DNA of 64,000 nucleotides from Neomegalonema sp. (GCA_022760435.1 JALEFY010000019.1:57128-121127); one strand, 5' to 3'. Positions 44,727 to 53,795 are shown, numbered from the stretch's first letter. The notes: generated by a model not told the origin, from the sequence alone. Made by a program: numbers and translations.

Positions 44727-46022
44727 ATGTCCGGCTTTCTCGATGCCAATGGCCCGCTTGCCACCTATCCTGACAGCGCCTACGCCGCCAGCACGCCCAT
44801 CCCGCCCTTGCGCGCCTCGCTGCAAGGCAAGCATGAGACAGATATTGCGATCATCGGCGGCGGGTTCGCCGGGCTGAGCGCTGCCCTGCATCTGGCGCAA
44901 GCGGGGCTTCGCGTGGTGCTGCTTGAGGCGCACCGGATCGGCTGGGGCGCGTCTGGACGCAATGGCGGGCAGCTTGGCTCGCTGCCCCGCGCCGATATGG
45001 GCTGGTATGAGCGCGCGATGGGCAAGGAGGATGCGCGCAAGATCGCCGCCCTCGCGCAGAGTGCCAATGACCTGGTTCGCGCCCTGATCGACAAGCACGA
45101 GATCGCCTGCGATCTGCGTGACGGCGTGCTCAACACCCTGCACCGCCCGCGCTTCGTCGCGCTCGCACAGCGCGAGGTAGAGCACTACAATCGCGACTAC
45201 GATGCCGGTTTGAGCTGGCATGACGCGGCCCAGACCGCCGCGCTTACCGGATCGCAAGCCTATCACGGCGCCCTGCTGGAGACCCGCGCCGCGCATCTCA
45301 ACCCGCTCGCGCTGTGCTTCGGGCTCGCCCAAGCCGCCCAGAGCGCTGGTGCGCAGCTTTATGAGCGCGCCCGAGTGCTCTCACTCGACGGGACCAGCGG
45401 CGAGATTCGCACCGAGAAGGGCCAATTGCGGGCCGACCGGATCTTGCTGGCGGTCAACGGCTATCATGACGGGATCGAACCGCGCAGCGCCGAGCGGGTT
45501 TTTCCGATCAACAATTTCATCCTCGCCACCGAGCCTTTGGGCGCGGCGTTTCCCGAGATCCTGCCGACCGGCCTCGCGGTCGCCGATAGCCGCTTCGTGA
45601 TCAACTATTTCCGCCTGAGCGCTGATCGCCGGATGCTCTGGGGCGGCGGCGAGAGCGCCAGGCAGCGCTTCCCGAGCGATATCGGGTCGATGGTGCGCAA
45701 GCATATGCTGGCCCATTACCCGCAACTGGAGGGCGCAGCGATCACGCATGCCTGGGGCGGCACTTTGGGTATCACCGGCCCGCGCGCGCCGATCTTTTTG
45801 CGCCCGGCACCCAAGCTGCTCTCGATCGGCGGCTGGTCGGGATCAGGGATCCATATGGGCGTGATGGGGGGCAAGATCGCGGCGGATGCGATCATCGGAA
45901 CCGCCGACGCCTTCGACCTGCTGGCCCGCGTGCCGGTGCCGCCGCTGCCCGGCGGCCAGACCTTGCGCGCGCCGATGCTACGCGCCGCGCTGACCTGGTA
46001 TGGATTGCTCGATCGCTTGTAG
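44727..46022 (+). CDS. FAD-dependent amino-acid/amine oxidase (DAO family, PuuB-like)
   Basis: A 431-residue flavoenzyme. The dinucleotide motif is IAIIGGGFAGLSAALHLAQAG, followed by the DAO-family loop LLEAHRIGWGASGRNGGQLG. The C-terminal flavin contact includes AWGGTLGITGPRAPIF and GGWSGSGIHMGVMGGKIAADAI. It resembles gamma-glutamylputrescine oxidase and related deaminating oxidases; the true substrate is unproven, and no polyamine-pathway neighbours are visible. ATG 44727 is preceded by ACAGG and gives the family N-terminus; the longer frame to 44610 is Pro/Arg-rich repeat sequence. Confidence 0.88.
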   Translation: MSGFLDANGPLATYPDSAYAASTPIPPLRASLQGKHETDIAIIGGGFAGLSAALHLAQAGLRVVLLEAHRIGWGASGRNGGQLGSLPRADMGWYERAMGKEDARKIAALAQSANDLVRALIDKHEIACDLRDGVLNTLHRPRFVALAQREVEHYNRDYDAGLSWHDAAQTAALTGSQAYHGALLETRAAHLNPLALCFGLAQAAQSAGAQLYERARVLSLDGTSGEIRTEKGQLRADRILLAVNGYHDGIEPRSAERVFPINNFILATEPLGAAFPEILPTGLAVADSRFVINYFRLSADRRMLWGGGESARQRFPSDIGSMVRKHMLAHYPQLEGAAITHAWGGTLGITGPRAPIFLRPAPKLLSIGGWSGSGIHMGVMGGKIAADAIIGTADAFDLLARVPVPPLPGGQTLRAPMLRAALTWYGLLDRL

Positions 46023-46036
46023 GGCGCTGGGCGCGC

Positions 46037-47149
46037 TTAGCCGCGCAGCACTTGCAAGATCCGCTCGGAGGCATGACCATCGCCGTAAGGGTTATGGGCG
46101 CGCGCCATCTCTGCATAGGCTGCCTCATCATCAAGCAGCCGAGCGGCCTGCTCGATCACCCGCTCGCCTTGAGTGCCGACAAGTTTCACCGTGCCTGCCT
46201 CCACCGCTTCGGGACGCTCGGTGGTGTCGCGGGTGACCAGAACCGGCTTGCCCAGCGATGGCGCCTCCTCCTGGATGCCGCCCGAATCGGTGATGATCAG
46301 ATCCGCCCGGCTCATCAGCCGCACGAAGGGCAGATAATCGAGCGGCGCGATCAGATGCACATCCGGCGCCCCGCGCAGATGCTCCTCGGCCGCGCGCTGG
46401 ACTTGCGGGTTGAGATGCACCGGATAGACGATCTGGACATCACCGCGCGCCGCGAGCCTGGCCAGCGCATCGCAGACCCGGTCCAGCCCGCCATTGAAGT
46501 TCTCGCGCCGATGGCCAGTGACCAGGATAAGCCGCTTGGCCGGGTCGATGAAATCAAACGCCGCGTCGATCTGGGCGGCGAGCGCCGCGTCCTGCTCGAT
46601 CTTGTCCGAAACATAATGCAAGGCGTCGATCACGGTATTGCCGGTGACATGGACGCAAGCCGGGTCGATATTCTCGGCCAGCAGATTGGCTTGTGATTTC
46701 GCCGTGGGCGGGAAATGCACCTTGGCCAGCCGCCCGATGATCTGGCGATTGCCCTCTTCGGGCCAGGGCGAAGCCATGTTGCCGGTGCGCAGGCCCGCCT
46801 CAACATGGGCGACCGGCACTTGCGCGTAAAACCCTGCCAGAGCGCCGGCCATCGCCGTGGTGGTATCGCCCTGCACCACGATCCAGTCAGGACGATGCGT
46901 GCGGATCGCCTCCGACACGCCTTCGAGCGCCCTTGTCGTCACCCGCTCCAGGCTTTGGCCCGGGGTCATCAGGTCAAGATCGATATCCGGGCTGATCTCG
47001 AACAGCGAGAGTACCTGATCGAGCATCTGCCGATGCTGACCGGTGACACAGACCACGCTCTCCACCCCTTCGGCCGCAGCAAAAGTTCGGACCGGAATTG
47101 CCATCTTGATGGCTTCCGGACGTGTGCCAAAAACGCTCAGGATCTTCAT
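46037..47149 (-). CDS. wecB: UDP-N-acetylglucosamine 2-epimerase (non-hydrolysing)
   Basis: Converts UDP-GlcNAc to UDP-ManNAc for surface polysaccharides. It has 370 residues with a GT-B-like fold. Visible blocks: FGTRPEAIKMAIPV at the N-terminus, VQGDTTTAMAGALAGFY, HVEAGLRTGNMASPWPEEGNR, VTGHRRENF, and ITDSGGIQEEAPSLGKPVLVTRDTTERPEAVEAGT. It is convergent with the FAD oxidase and divergent from kdsB, and opens a block of polysaccharide genes. Confidence 0.96.
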   Translation of the reverse strand: MKILSVFGTRPEAIKMAIPVRTFAAAEGVESVVCVTGQHRQMLDQVLSLFEISPDIDLDLMTPGQSLERVTTRALEGVSEAIRTHRPDWIVVQGDTTTAMAGALAGFYAQVPVAHVEAGLRTGNMASPWPEEGNRQIIGRLAKVHFPPTAKSQANLLAENIDPACVHVTGNTVIDALHYVSDKIEQDAALAAQIDAAFDFIDPAKRLILVTGHRRENFNGGLDRVCDALARLAARGDVQIVYPVHLNPQVQRAAEEHLRGAPDVHLIAPLDYLPFVRLMSRADLIITDSGGIQEEAPSLGKPVLVTRDTTERPEAVEAGTVKLVGTQGERVIEQAARLLDDEAAYAEMARAHNPYGDGHASERILQVLRG

Positions 47150-47301
47150 GGTCTCGCTTATGCCCCCGTCTCAAACGCCTCAAAAAACAACAAGGCCACA
47201 CTCGGGCTTGCTCGAACGTCGTCCCCCGTGCATGAACGACGCCATCTGACCCGGCCATGGCGGCTGTTCTATCGCAAACTGATGAAAAGCGAGAAATTTC
47301 T

Positions 47302-48102
47302 GTGAGCGTTGTCATCCTCATCCCTGCCCGCTACGCCTCGAGCCGCTATCCGGGCAAACCACTGGTCGATCTCAAGGGCGCGAGCGGGGTCGCCAAGCCG
47401 TTGATCCGCCGCTCCTGGGAAGCGGCCATGGCGGTGAGCGGGGTGGACGCGGTCTATGTCGCCACCGATGACGCTCGCATCGCCGCAGCCTCGCGCGCTT
47501 TCGGGGCTGAGGTGGTCATGACCGCCGAGAGCTGCCGAAACGGTACCGAGCGCTGCTTTGACGCGCTGGACAAGCTTGTTGGAGAGCCGCAGATCGTGAT
47601 CAATCTGCAAGGCGATGCGCCGCTGACCCCGCCCTGGTTCGTCGAGCAGATCATCAGCGCGATGCAGCAAGACCCGTCGATCGAGGTCGCCACCCCGATC
47701 CTGCGCTGCGACGGGCAGGCTCTGGCGAATTTCCAGGCCGATCGGCGCAACGGGCAGGTTGGCGGGACGACCGTCGTCACCACCCTCGCGGGCGACGCGC
47801 TTTATTTCTCCAAGGAAGTCATTCCCTTCGGCGCGAGTGCGCCGACGCAGGCGGCAACGAGCCCGGTCTTTCATCACGTTGGCCTGTATGGCTATCGCCC
47901 TTCGGCGCTCAAAGCCTATGGCGGCTGGCCAGAATGTGAGCTCGAACAGCTCGAAGGGCTCGAACAGCTACGCTTTTTGGCCAATGGCTGGAAGGTGCGC
48001 TGCATCGAGGTAGAGGGAAGGGGCCGGGTGTTCTGGGAGCTCAACAACCCGATTGATGTCGAAAGGGTCGAGAGCGCGCTGGCCCGGATCGGCCTCGAAT
48101 GA
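47302..48102 (+). CDS. kdsB: 3-deoxy-manno-octulosonate cytidylyltransferase
   Basis: Activates Kdo as CMP-Kdo for lipopolysaccharide core or capsule. It is about 266 residues from GTG 47302; ATG 47257 would add 15 residues and is possible. Key blocks: ILIPARYASSRYPGKPL with the nucleotide-binding Arg/Lys, VYVATDD, NGTERCFDA, INLQGDAPL, and a C-terminal HHVGLYGYRPSALKAY plus ELNNPIDVERV. Some family members instead use Kdo8N or related sugars. The stop overlaps a tiny downstream ORF as ATGA. Confidence 0.93.
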   Translation: MSVVILIPARYASSRYPGKPLVDLKGASGVAKPLIRRSWEAAMAVSGVDAVYVATDDARIAAASRAFGAEVVMTAESCRNGTERCFDALDKLVGEPQIVINLQGDAPLTPPWFVEQIISAMQQDPSIEVATPILRCDGQALANFQADRRNGQVGGTTVVTTLAGDALYFSKEVIPFGASAPTQAATSPVFHHVGLYGYRPSALKAYGGWPECELEQLEGLEQLRFLANGWKVRCIEVEGRGRVFWELNNPIDVERVESALARIGLE

Positions 48103-48254
48103 GCGGTTTTCTGGCACAGCTGCAACAACCGCAAGGCCGCTTGCGCCAAGCCCTCTTCGCAGGGCGCGAGCGGTGCTCTAAGGCGTGGGCGATGGTCGGC
48201 ATTTCGCACAGGACCTTCTCGCAACCGCTCGACAAGGATTGCCCGCGCTCATGA
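48099..48254 (+). CDS. Tiny ORF coupled on both sides, unknown function
   Basis: A 51-codon frame starts in the ATGA that ends kdsB (ATG 48099, TGA 48100-48102) and ends in the ATGA that starts the glycosyltransferase (ATG 48251, TGA 48252-48254). The product (MSGFLAQLQQPQGRLRQALF, then a Cys and Arg-rich part ending KDCPRS) is basic and matches no family I know. Perfect coupling at both ends suggests it is translated, either as a small protein or as a pass-through that carries ribosomes from kdsB to the glycosyltransferase. A remnant of a larger gene is also possible. Confidence 0.5.
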   Translation: MSGFLAQLQQPQGRLRQALFAGRERCSKAWAMVGISHRTFSQPLDKDCPRS

Positions 48255-49501
48255 CGGCCTTGATCCTCGATATCACCAGAACCATCATGCGCGCCGCCCA
48301 TGCCTCGCCGACAGGCATTGACCGGGTTGAGCGGGCCTATCTGGAATGGGCTTTATCCCAGCACGACCGCAAGGTTGCCTTTATCTGCCGGATCCGCGGC
48401 GGGCAGACGGTTCTGAGCCGGCGCATGGGCGAGAAGATCTTTCGCGAGACCGCCTTTCGCCCCAGTGCCGAGGGCGGTTTCGAGGAGACCAGGCGGCAAC
48501 GGCGCTTGCGCACCATCCGCAATCACCTGCGCACCTATTGGCGCTCGCGGCTCTGGTTCCGCTCGGCGATGCGTGGCACGCTGGGTCTGCGCTCGCTGGG
48601 CATTGATCCGCGTGATGCGCTCTATCTCAATGTCTCGCATAACAATATCGAGCGCGAATCCCTGGGGCTCTTTCGCCGGATGGGAATGAAGAAGATCGTC
48701 GTGTTCATCCATGACGTGATCCCGGCCGATTACCCCGAATATGTGAACGGGCTTGGCGTCGAGCGTTTCGTGCGCAAGCTGGCCTCGGTCGCCAAACATG
48801 CCGATGCGCTGGTGTTCAACTCCGCCTATACGGGCGAGTGCACCATGCGCCGGATCACGCCGCTGACCGGCATCGCGCCAAAGACCATGATCGGCCATCT
48901 GGGGATCAATGAGATCTGGGACGCCGATCAGGTCGAGCCAGCCCCATCAGAGGCGCCCTATTTCGTGATGCTCGGCACGATCGAGCCGCGCAAGAACCAT
49001 CTGCTCATGCTCCAGATCTGGCGCCGCCTTGAGGAGCAGATGGACAATCCCCCCCATTTGCGGATCATCGGCTGGCGCGGTTGGGAGAATGAGAACATCC
49101 TCGATTTTCTCGATCGCTCGCCGATGATGAACCGGACGGTCTTTGAGCATCCGGGCGACTCTGACGAAACGGTGAGAATGTGGATCAAGGGCGCGCGGGC
49201 CGTGCTCTACCCGACCTTTGTCGAAGGCTTCGGCATGCCGGTGGTGGAAGCGATGGCCTCCGGCACGCCGGTGATCTGCTCGGACCTGCCGGTGCTGCGC
49301 GAGATCGGCGGCGAGATGCCCGATTATATCGATCCGCTGGACGGTACCGGCTGGATGGAAAGAATTCTGGCCTACACGCCGAACGATAGTCACGAGCGCG
49401 CGGCCCAGCTCGCGCGACTGAAATCCTACACGCCGCCAGATTGGGACACGCATTTCCAGAAGCTGGCGCGATTCTTGGATGACCTCGACGCAAGTTCGTG
49501 A
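48251..49501 (+). CDS. Glycosyltransferase, GT4-like
   Basis: A 416-residue GT-B enzyme. The N-terminal half has LILDITRTIMRAAHASPTGIDRVERAY, typical of capsule-associated transferases. The C-terminal half has FVMLGTIEPRKNHLLMLQIW and the donor-binding E-x7-E motif (EGFGMPVVEAMASGTPVICSD). It transfers a sugar from a nucleotide donor, possibly mannose given the GDP-mannose gene downstream; that donor is inference. ATG 48251 overlaps the stop of the tiny ORF. A longer frame from 48185 is not family-like. Confidence 0.9.
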   Translation: MTALILDITRTIMRAAHASPTGIDRVERAYLEWALSQHDRKVAFICRIRGGQTVLSRRMGEKIFRETAFRPSAEGGFEETRRQRRLRTIRNHLRTYWRSRLWFRSAMRGTLGLRSLGIDPRDALYLNVSHNNIERESLGLFRRMGMKKIVVFIHDVIPADYPEYVNGLGVERFVRKLASVAKHADALVFNSAYTGECTMRRITPLTGIAPKTMIGHLGINEIWDADQVEPAPSEAPYFVMLGTIEPRKNHLLMLQIWRRLEEQMDNPPHLRIIGWRGWENENILDFLDRSPMMNRTVFEHPGDSDETVRMWIKGARAVLYPTFVEGFGMPVVEAMASGTPVICSDLPVLREIGGEMPDYIDPLDGTGWMERILAYTPNDSHERAAQLARLKSYTPPDWDTHFQKLARFLDDLDASS

Positions 49502-49541
49502 TTGATAGGTCTGGGGGCTTGGCAACCATTGGGGAGCCGAT

Positions 49542-50822
49542 ATGCACAAGTCATTGGGCAGGGGATACGTGAACAGGGATAGGCGCATAGAGGACACAGA
49601 TCGCCATCGCGACTGCACCGCGCGCATCGCTGTCTGGCTGAAAAATGACGCGCTGCCGCTTTGGATGGAGCAGGGCCTGTGCCCGGTCCATGGCGGCTTT
49701 GTCGAAACGCTCGACCTGAAGGGCAATCGGCGCTCGGAGGATATTCGCCGGGTGCGGGTACAGTTCCGGCAGATCTATGTCTTTTGCCACGCCCAATCCA
49801 TGGGCCTGACCGATCGCGGCCTTGAGGTCGCGCGGCAAGGCTTTGAATATGTCTGGCAAAATGCCTGGGCTCCCAATGGCGAGCCCGGCTGGGCCCATAA
49901 GCTCAACCCCGATGGCAGCGCGCACGACCCCAAGCGCGATACTTACGACCATGCCTTCGCCGTGTTCGGCCTCGCCTGGTATCTCAAGGTCTCCCATGAC
50001 AGCCGCGCACGTTTCGCGATTGAGGAGACCTTGCGGTTCCTGGAAGAGCGCCTGCGTGCGGGCAATGGCGGCTGGGTCGAGAGCGACGAAGCGCTGACCA
50101 AGGTCATTCAGCGCCGCCAGAACCCGCATATGCACGCCTTCGAGGCTTCGATGGCGCTCTATGAGCACACCAAGGACCCAAGCGCGCTGGAATCGATTAC
50201 CGAACAATTGTCGCTGTTCAAGGCGCATTTCTACGACCCGATCCGGCACCGCATCCTCGAATTCTTCAACCAGGACTGGTCGCCGGTCGCCCCGATGAGC
50301 CTCCAGCGGCTCGAGCCGGGGCATATGGTCGAATGGGTCTATCTGCTGCGCACCTATGAGAAGAATTTCGGCCTGCGCCTACAAGAAGAGATCGCGAGCT
50401 GTGCCGATGCTCTTTATGAGAAAGCGCTCGAGATCGGCTACGGGCCGGAGGGGAAATTCTTCGTCGACGAGCTTTATCTCGACAATACCGTCTCGCGCCC
50501 TTCGCGCCGTTTCTGGCCGCAGCTCGAATTGCTCAAGGCGCATCTGGTCCAGTACCGAGCCCATGGCCGCCCGATCTACCGCGAGCGCGCCGAAGCGCTG
50601 ATTGACGCGATCTTTGACGAATATCTGAGCGACTGCCCGCCGGGCGGCTGGCGCGATACTTTCACGCTCGACGGCAAGGCGACGCTCGACAACATCCCGG
50701 CGAGCACCTTCTACCATATCTTCAACGCCTTTGCCCTCGCGCTGGAGATCCTGGAGGCGCCTGCGGTTGTCACCCCGTCACGCTCGCTGTTTTCGGCGCC
50801 CAATTCGATCCTGCGCGGCTAA
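49542..50822 (+). CDS. AGE-family sugar epimerase/isomerase
   Basis: A 426-residue (alpha/alpha)6-barrel protein of the N-acylglucosamine 2-epimerase family. Active-site His/Glu/Arg regions are RVQFRQIYVFCHAQSMG, YDHAFAVFGLAWYL, NPHMHAFEASMALYEHT, LEPGHMVEWVYLL and the late ASTFYHIFNAF. Members interconvert GlcNAc/ManNAc or isomerise mannose, glucose and fructose or their phosphates. Placement directly before mannose-1-phosphate guanylyltransferase makes mannose(-6-phosphate) isomerase the best guess. GGGGAG precedes the ATG. Confidence 0.88.
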   Translation: MHKSLGRGYVNRDRRIEDTDRHRDCTARIAVWLKNDALPLWMEQGLCPVHGGFVETLDLKGNRRSEDIRRVRVQFRQIYVFCHAQSMGLTDRGLEVARQGFEYVWQNAWAPNGEPGWAHKLNPDGSAHDPKRDTYDHAFAVFGLAWYLKVSHDSRARFAIEETLRFLEERLRAGNGGWVESDEALTKVIQRRQNPHMHAFEASMALYEHTKDPSALESITEQLSLFKAHFYDPIRHRILEFFNQDWSPVAPMSLQRLEPGHMVEWVYLLRTYEKNFGLRLQEEIASCADALYEKALEIGYGPEGKFFVDELYLDNTVSRPSRRFWPQLELLKAHLVQYRAHGRPIYRERAEALIDAIFDEYLSDCPPGGWRDTFTLDGKATLDNIPASTFYHIFNAFALALEILEAPAVVTPSRSLFSAPNSILRG

Positions 50823-50850
50823 TCAAGACGCCCTGTCCAGAGGTTTGCTT

Positions 50851-51921
50851 ATGTCTGTTGTTTATCCCGTCGTCCTGGCCGGCGGTGTCGGTTCTCGCCT
50901 GTGGCCGATGTCGCGTGCGGCGCATCCGAAGCAGTTTCTGCCCCTCACTTCCGAAAAATCGCTGTTGCAAGAAACCTTTGCCCGATTGCAGGACCCGGCC
51001 CTGTTTGCAGCGCCCGGCGTCATATGCCATCGCCGCTATGGCAAGGCCGTCGCCGAACAGGCCGCCGCCAGCGCTCAGCCGCTTCAGGCGCTGCTTCTGG
51101 AGCCCTCCGCGCGCAATTCCGGCCCGGCGGTCGCCGCCGCGGCGCTGCATTACATGCAGATCGATCCTGAAGCCCTGGTCCTGATCACCCCGGCCGACCA
51201 CCTGATCAGCGACGCACAAGCCTTCCGCGCTGCCGTGGCCGAGGCGGCACAGGCCGCCCGCCAGGGCTATCTGACCACCTTCGGGATCACCCCGACCCGG
51301 CCAGAGACCGGCTTTGGCTATATCCGCGCCGGCAGCGCCCTTCTTGAGAGCCGGGCGAGCCGTGTCGCCGCCTTTGTCGAGAAGCCGGATCTGCGAACCG
51401 CGAAAGGCTATCTCGCGAGCGGCGAGTACACCTGGAACAGCGGCATGTTTCTGTTTCGCGCCTGCGATATGGTCGCCCAGTTGCGCGCCCATGCGCCGCA
51501 TATGCTCAAGGGCGCGCAAGCGGCTCTCGACGGCGCGCAGCGCAAGGGTGTCGTCACCGCGCTTGACGAGACCGGCTTCGCCCTCGCGCCAGAAGACAGC
51601 ATCGACTATGCGATCATGGAAAAGACCGATCGGGCCGCGGTGCTGCCGGTCAGCTTCGGTTGGAGCGATATCGGCGCCTGGGACGCTCTGGCGGCTTGTG
51701 TCGAGAGCGATGCAAACGGCAATTGCACGCTGGGCTCGGCTGAACTGATCGACAGCACCGGCAGCTATTGCCGCTCGGAAGGGCCGTTCGTCGCCGCGAT
51801 TGGGGTCGAGGATCTGGTCATCGTCGCCACGCCCGATGCTGTGCTGGTCACCCGCAAGGATCGCGCCCAGCAGGTCAAGACCGCCCTCGCCGCCTTTAAG
51901 GCGCGCGGCGGACGAGCCTGA
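50851..51921 (+). CDS. Mannose-1-phosphate guanylyltransferase
   Basis: Makes GDP-mannose from mannose-1-phosphate and GTP. The 356-residue protein covers only the nucleotidyltransferase domain, without the C-terminal cupin isomerase of bifunctional enzymes. The signature VVLAGGVGSRLWPMSRAAHPKQFLPL is at the N-terminus. ITPADHLI, GYIRAG, FVEKPD and WNSGMFLFRA follow, then the VSFGWSDIGAWDAL block. The missing isomerase could be supplied by the AGE-family gene 28 bases upstream. AGAGG lies before the chosen ATG; the longer frame is antisense-like Arg/Pro sequence. Confidence 0.93.
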   Translation: MSVVYPVVLAGGVGSRLWPMSRAAHPKQFLPLTSEKSLLQETFARLQDPALFAAPGVICHRRYGKAVAEQAAASAQPLQALLLEPSARNSGPAVAAAALHYMQIDPEALVLITPADHLISDAQAFRAAVAEAAQAARQGYLTTFGITPTRPETGFGYIRAGSALLESRASRVAAFVEKPDLRTAKGYLASGEYTWNSGMFLFRACDMVAQLRAHAPHMLKGAQAALDGAQRKGVVTALDETGFALAPEDSIDYAIMEKTDRAAVLPVSFGWSDIGAWDALAACVESDANGNCTLGSAELIDSTGSYCRSEGPFVAAIGVEDLVIVATPDAVLVTRKDRAQQVKTALAAFKARGGRA

Positions 51922-52026
51922 GCCTCGGCGCCTCTTCTGCCGGATGCGCTCTGAACCGTCTTGCCAAGCCGCGCAAGGCGCGCCACAAGCCTGCGCACCG
52001 TTTCGCAGCAACTGGAAAGCCTCACG

Positions 52027-52470
52027 ATGCCGCGCCTGATCTACATCCTCAACGGTCCCAATCTCAATCTTCTGGGCAAGCGCCAGCCAGAGATCTACGG
52101 GACCGACACTTTGGCCGATATCGAGGCACGGTGCCGGCGGCTTCTGCCCGAGAATGCCGATCTGAAGATGCTGCAAAGCAATCACGAGGGGCAGATCATC
52201 GACTGGATCCACGAAGCGCGTGAGGAGGCCAGCGGCATTGTCATCAACCCGGCGGCCTTCACGCATAGCTCGGTGGCGATCCTCGATGCACTCAACACTT
52301 TTGAGGGGCCGGTGATCGAGGTGCATATCAGCCAGGTGCATAAGCGTGAGGCATTTCGCCACCACTCCTATGTCTCCCTGCGCGCCGATGGTGTGATCGC
52401 GGGGCTAGGCATCGAAGGCTATGAGGCCGCCCTGCGCCGGGTCCTGAGCCTGACCGACCGCGCGTTGTGA
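52027..52470 (+). CDS. aroQ: 3-dehydroquinate dehydratase, type II
   Basis: Third step of the shikimate pathway, 147 residues. The family opens with [20 protein letters not shown], carrying the catalytic Tyr in EIYG. It continues with [29 protein letters not shown] (Asn and His), and [20 protein letters not shown] with the flexible Arg loop. ATG 52027 gives the family start. It is the last intact core gene before the IS remnant, which begins within about 65 bases of its stop. Confidence 0.96.
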   Translation: MPRLIYILNGPNLNLLGKRQPEIYGTDTLADIEARCRRLLPENADLKMLQSNHEGQIIDWIHEAREEASGIVINPAAFTHSSVAILDALNTFEGPVIEVHISQVHKREAFRHHSYVSLRADGVIAGLGIEGYEAALRRVLSLTDRAL

Positions 52471-52529
52471 GCTGTGTTTCCTGGAGCAAGAGCCGACTTG
52501 GGGGTAAGTGCTGCACGCAGCCGAGATTC

Positions 52530-53004
52530 CCGACTCGAAAAATCGCAGCCATATCCTGATTGATGCGAGCTGGACGCCAGCGAGGTAATTATCGTCGCGT
52601 TTGTTATACCGAGCAGCAATGCTTTGTAAGCGCTTGATCTTACTTAGGAATTCTCGACGCAATTGCGCTGTCGGCAGACCCAGGCACTGAAAGACTTCGA
52701 CTCCTTGCGATGCGGGAGCGGTCTGATACTCGCCCCTGCTCCGCGTTGCTCGACATCTGCCTAGATCCAGTCAGCGTCGTAGGCACGGTCGGCGAGAAAG
52801 ATATCTCCTTCGCGGAGCGTATCGAGCATGCCTCGCGCGGCCCGTAACGTGCCAAAATCTCCGCCCAGGGCGCGCCGGTCAGCAGTCGCCAGAAGATCCC
52901 GTTCAAACCCGGCAGTCATCGACCCGTTTCACCCCACGAGGCTTTTGCGGCAGCAAAGGCTCAATCACCGACCCTTCAAAATCTGTAAGATCAAATCGCG
53001 CCAT
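52530..53004 (-). pseudogene. Decayed IS5-family transposase
   Basis: On the minus strand an ATG at 53004 opens MARFDLTDFEGSVIEPLLPQ, then PRGVKRVDD. A one-base loss near 52913 puts the next part in another frame (NGIFWRLLTGAPWAEILARYG). The middle is deleted: the following piece in a third frame is LDTLREGDIFLADRAYDADWI, ended by TAG. The C-terminal part (KIKRLQSIAARYNKRDDNYLAGVQLASIRIWLRF) is in yet another frame. The order matches IS5-group DDE transposases with the catalytic centre lost. I could not identify terminal inverted repeats. It marks the border between core genome and the AT-richer RTX region. Confidence 0.85.
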
Positions 53005-53386
53005 ACTCTCCTCCGTTTTCTGGAGGCAATGAATCAGACAAAGGGGATATTGTGAAACCCCTTTATGGGTATGTGACCTACTTTGATCGGAAGCGTCGGC
53101 GCTACTTGCCGTGTCAACAATGCGACGCGCAATCCTCTCGTTTTGCTATGGGCAACTTCTGTGCCGCGCACCCCGAATCACTTTAGAGATCAGGCCAATC
53201 CCCCTCATCCAAGATGAGCGAATTCACCCTATCAAGACCGGGATACATGTGCCGTTTTGATCCTGCCACACCTTACAGGGCAAGTTTCATCCGATTCGAT
53301 GTACCATTTTGACTAGCCTACCCATTTCATTAGGGATCTTTTGTGTCCGGCTCTGGGGCAGGATGTGTTTTGCATTGGTGGGACAA
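53005..53386. other. Non-coding stretch between IS remnant and the acyltransferase gene
   Basis: About 380 bases with no supported gene. It probably contains the rest of the IS end, including a CCTCC/GGAGG mini-hairpin at 53010-53026 next to the old transposase start, and the promoter of the RTX operon. TTGACT at 53309-53314 is a possible -35, but no good -10 follows. Confidence 0.5.
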
Positions 53387-53767
53387 ATGTCAAATTCTGA
53401 AACTCGCTCTAACTCTTCGCTGGCAAACAATTTGGTATCCGAAAGGGTGGGGCAAATTGCATGGCTAATGTCAATGAGCAAAAGCCACAATAAATTCACC
53501 CTTGAGGAATTAACGCTTCTCGTATACGCGCCCATTTTACTCGGCCAAACGAAAGTTATTAAAGGTAATGGCGAACCAATATCGGCGTTGATTTGGGCCC
53601 TTCTTAGGGAAGAGGAGTCCAGAGCTTACCAAAAGATAAACAAGCACGCCCACCCAAAAAATTGGCGAAGCGGGAACGTGCCAACACTTATTCACGTGAT
53701 CGCTCCATTTGGTGGCGGTCCCGTGATTGAATCCCGCTTTAAGGAAGAGTTTTCCGTTAAGATTTAG
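53387..53767 (+). CDS. RTX-toxin-activating lysine acyltransferase, HlyC family
   Basis: HlyC-type enzymes attach fatty acyl groups from acyl-ACP to lysines of pore-forming RTX toxins. The 126-residue product is shorter than HlyC (170). The family pattern is readable: GQIAWLMSMSKSHNKF (His34, matching catalytic His23 of HlyC), ISALIWALLREEESRAY (matching CSWANLSLENEIKY), WRSGNVPTLIHVIAPFGGG (matching WTSG...IAPFGD). At the position of catalytic Asp92 of HlyC there is His103. The start is uncertain: 53387 follows GGTGGGA, and in-frame ATGs exist at 53363 and 53309. It lies 28 bases before the RTX locus, the classical hlyC-hlyA order. Confidence 0.8.
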   Translation: MSNSETRSNSSLANNLVSERVGQIAWLMSMSKSHNKFTLEELTLLVYAPILLGQTKVIKGNGEPISALIWALLREEESRAYQKINKHAHPKNWRSGNVPTLIHVIAPFGGGPVIESRFKEEFSVKI

Positions 53768-53795
53768 AAAAAAATTACTCTGTGGAGCTGTAAAG

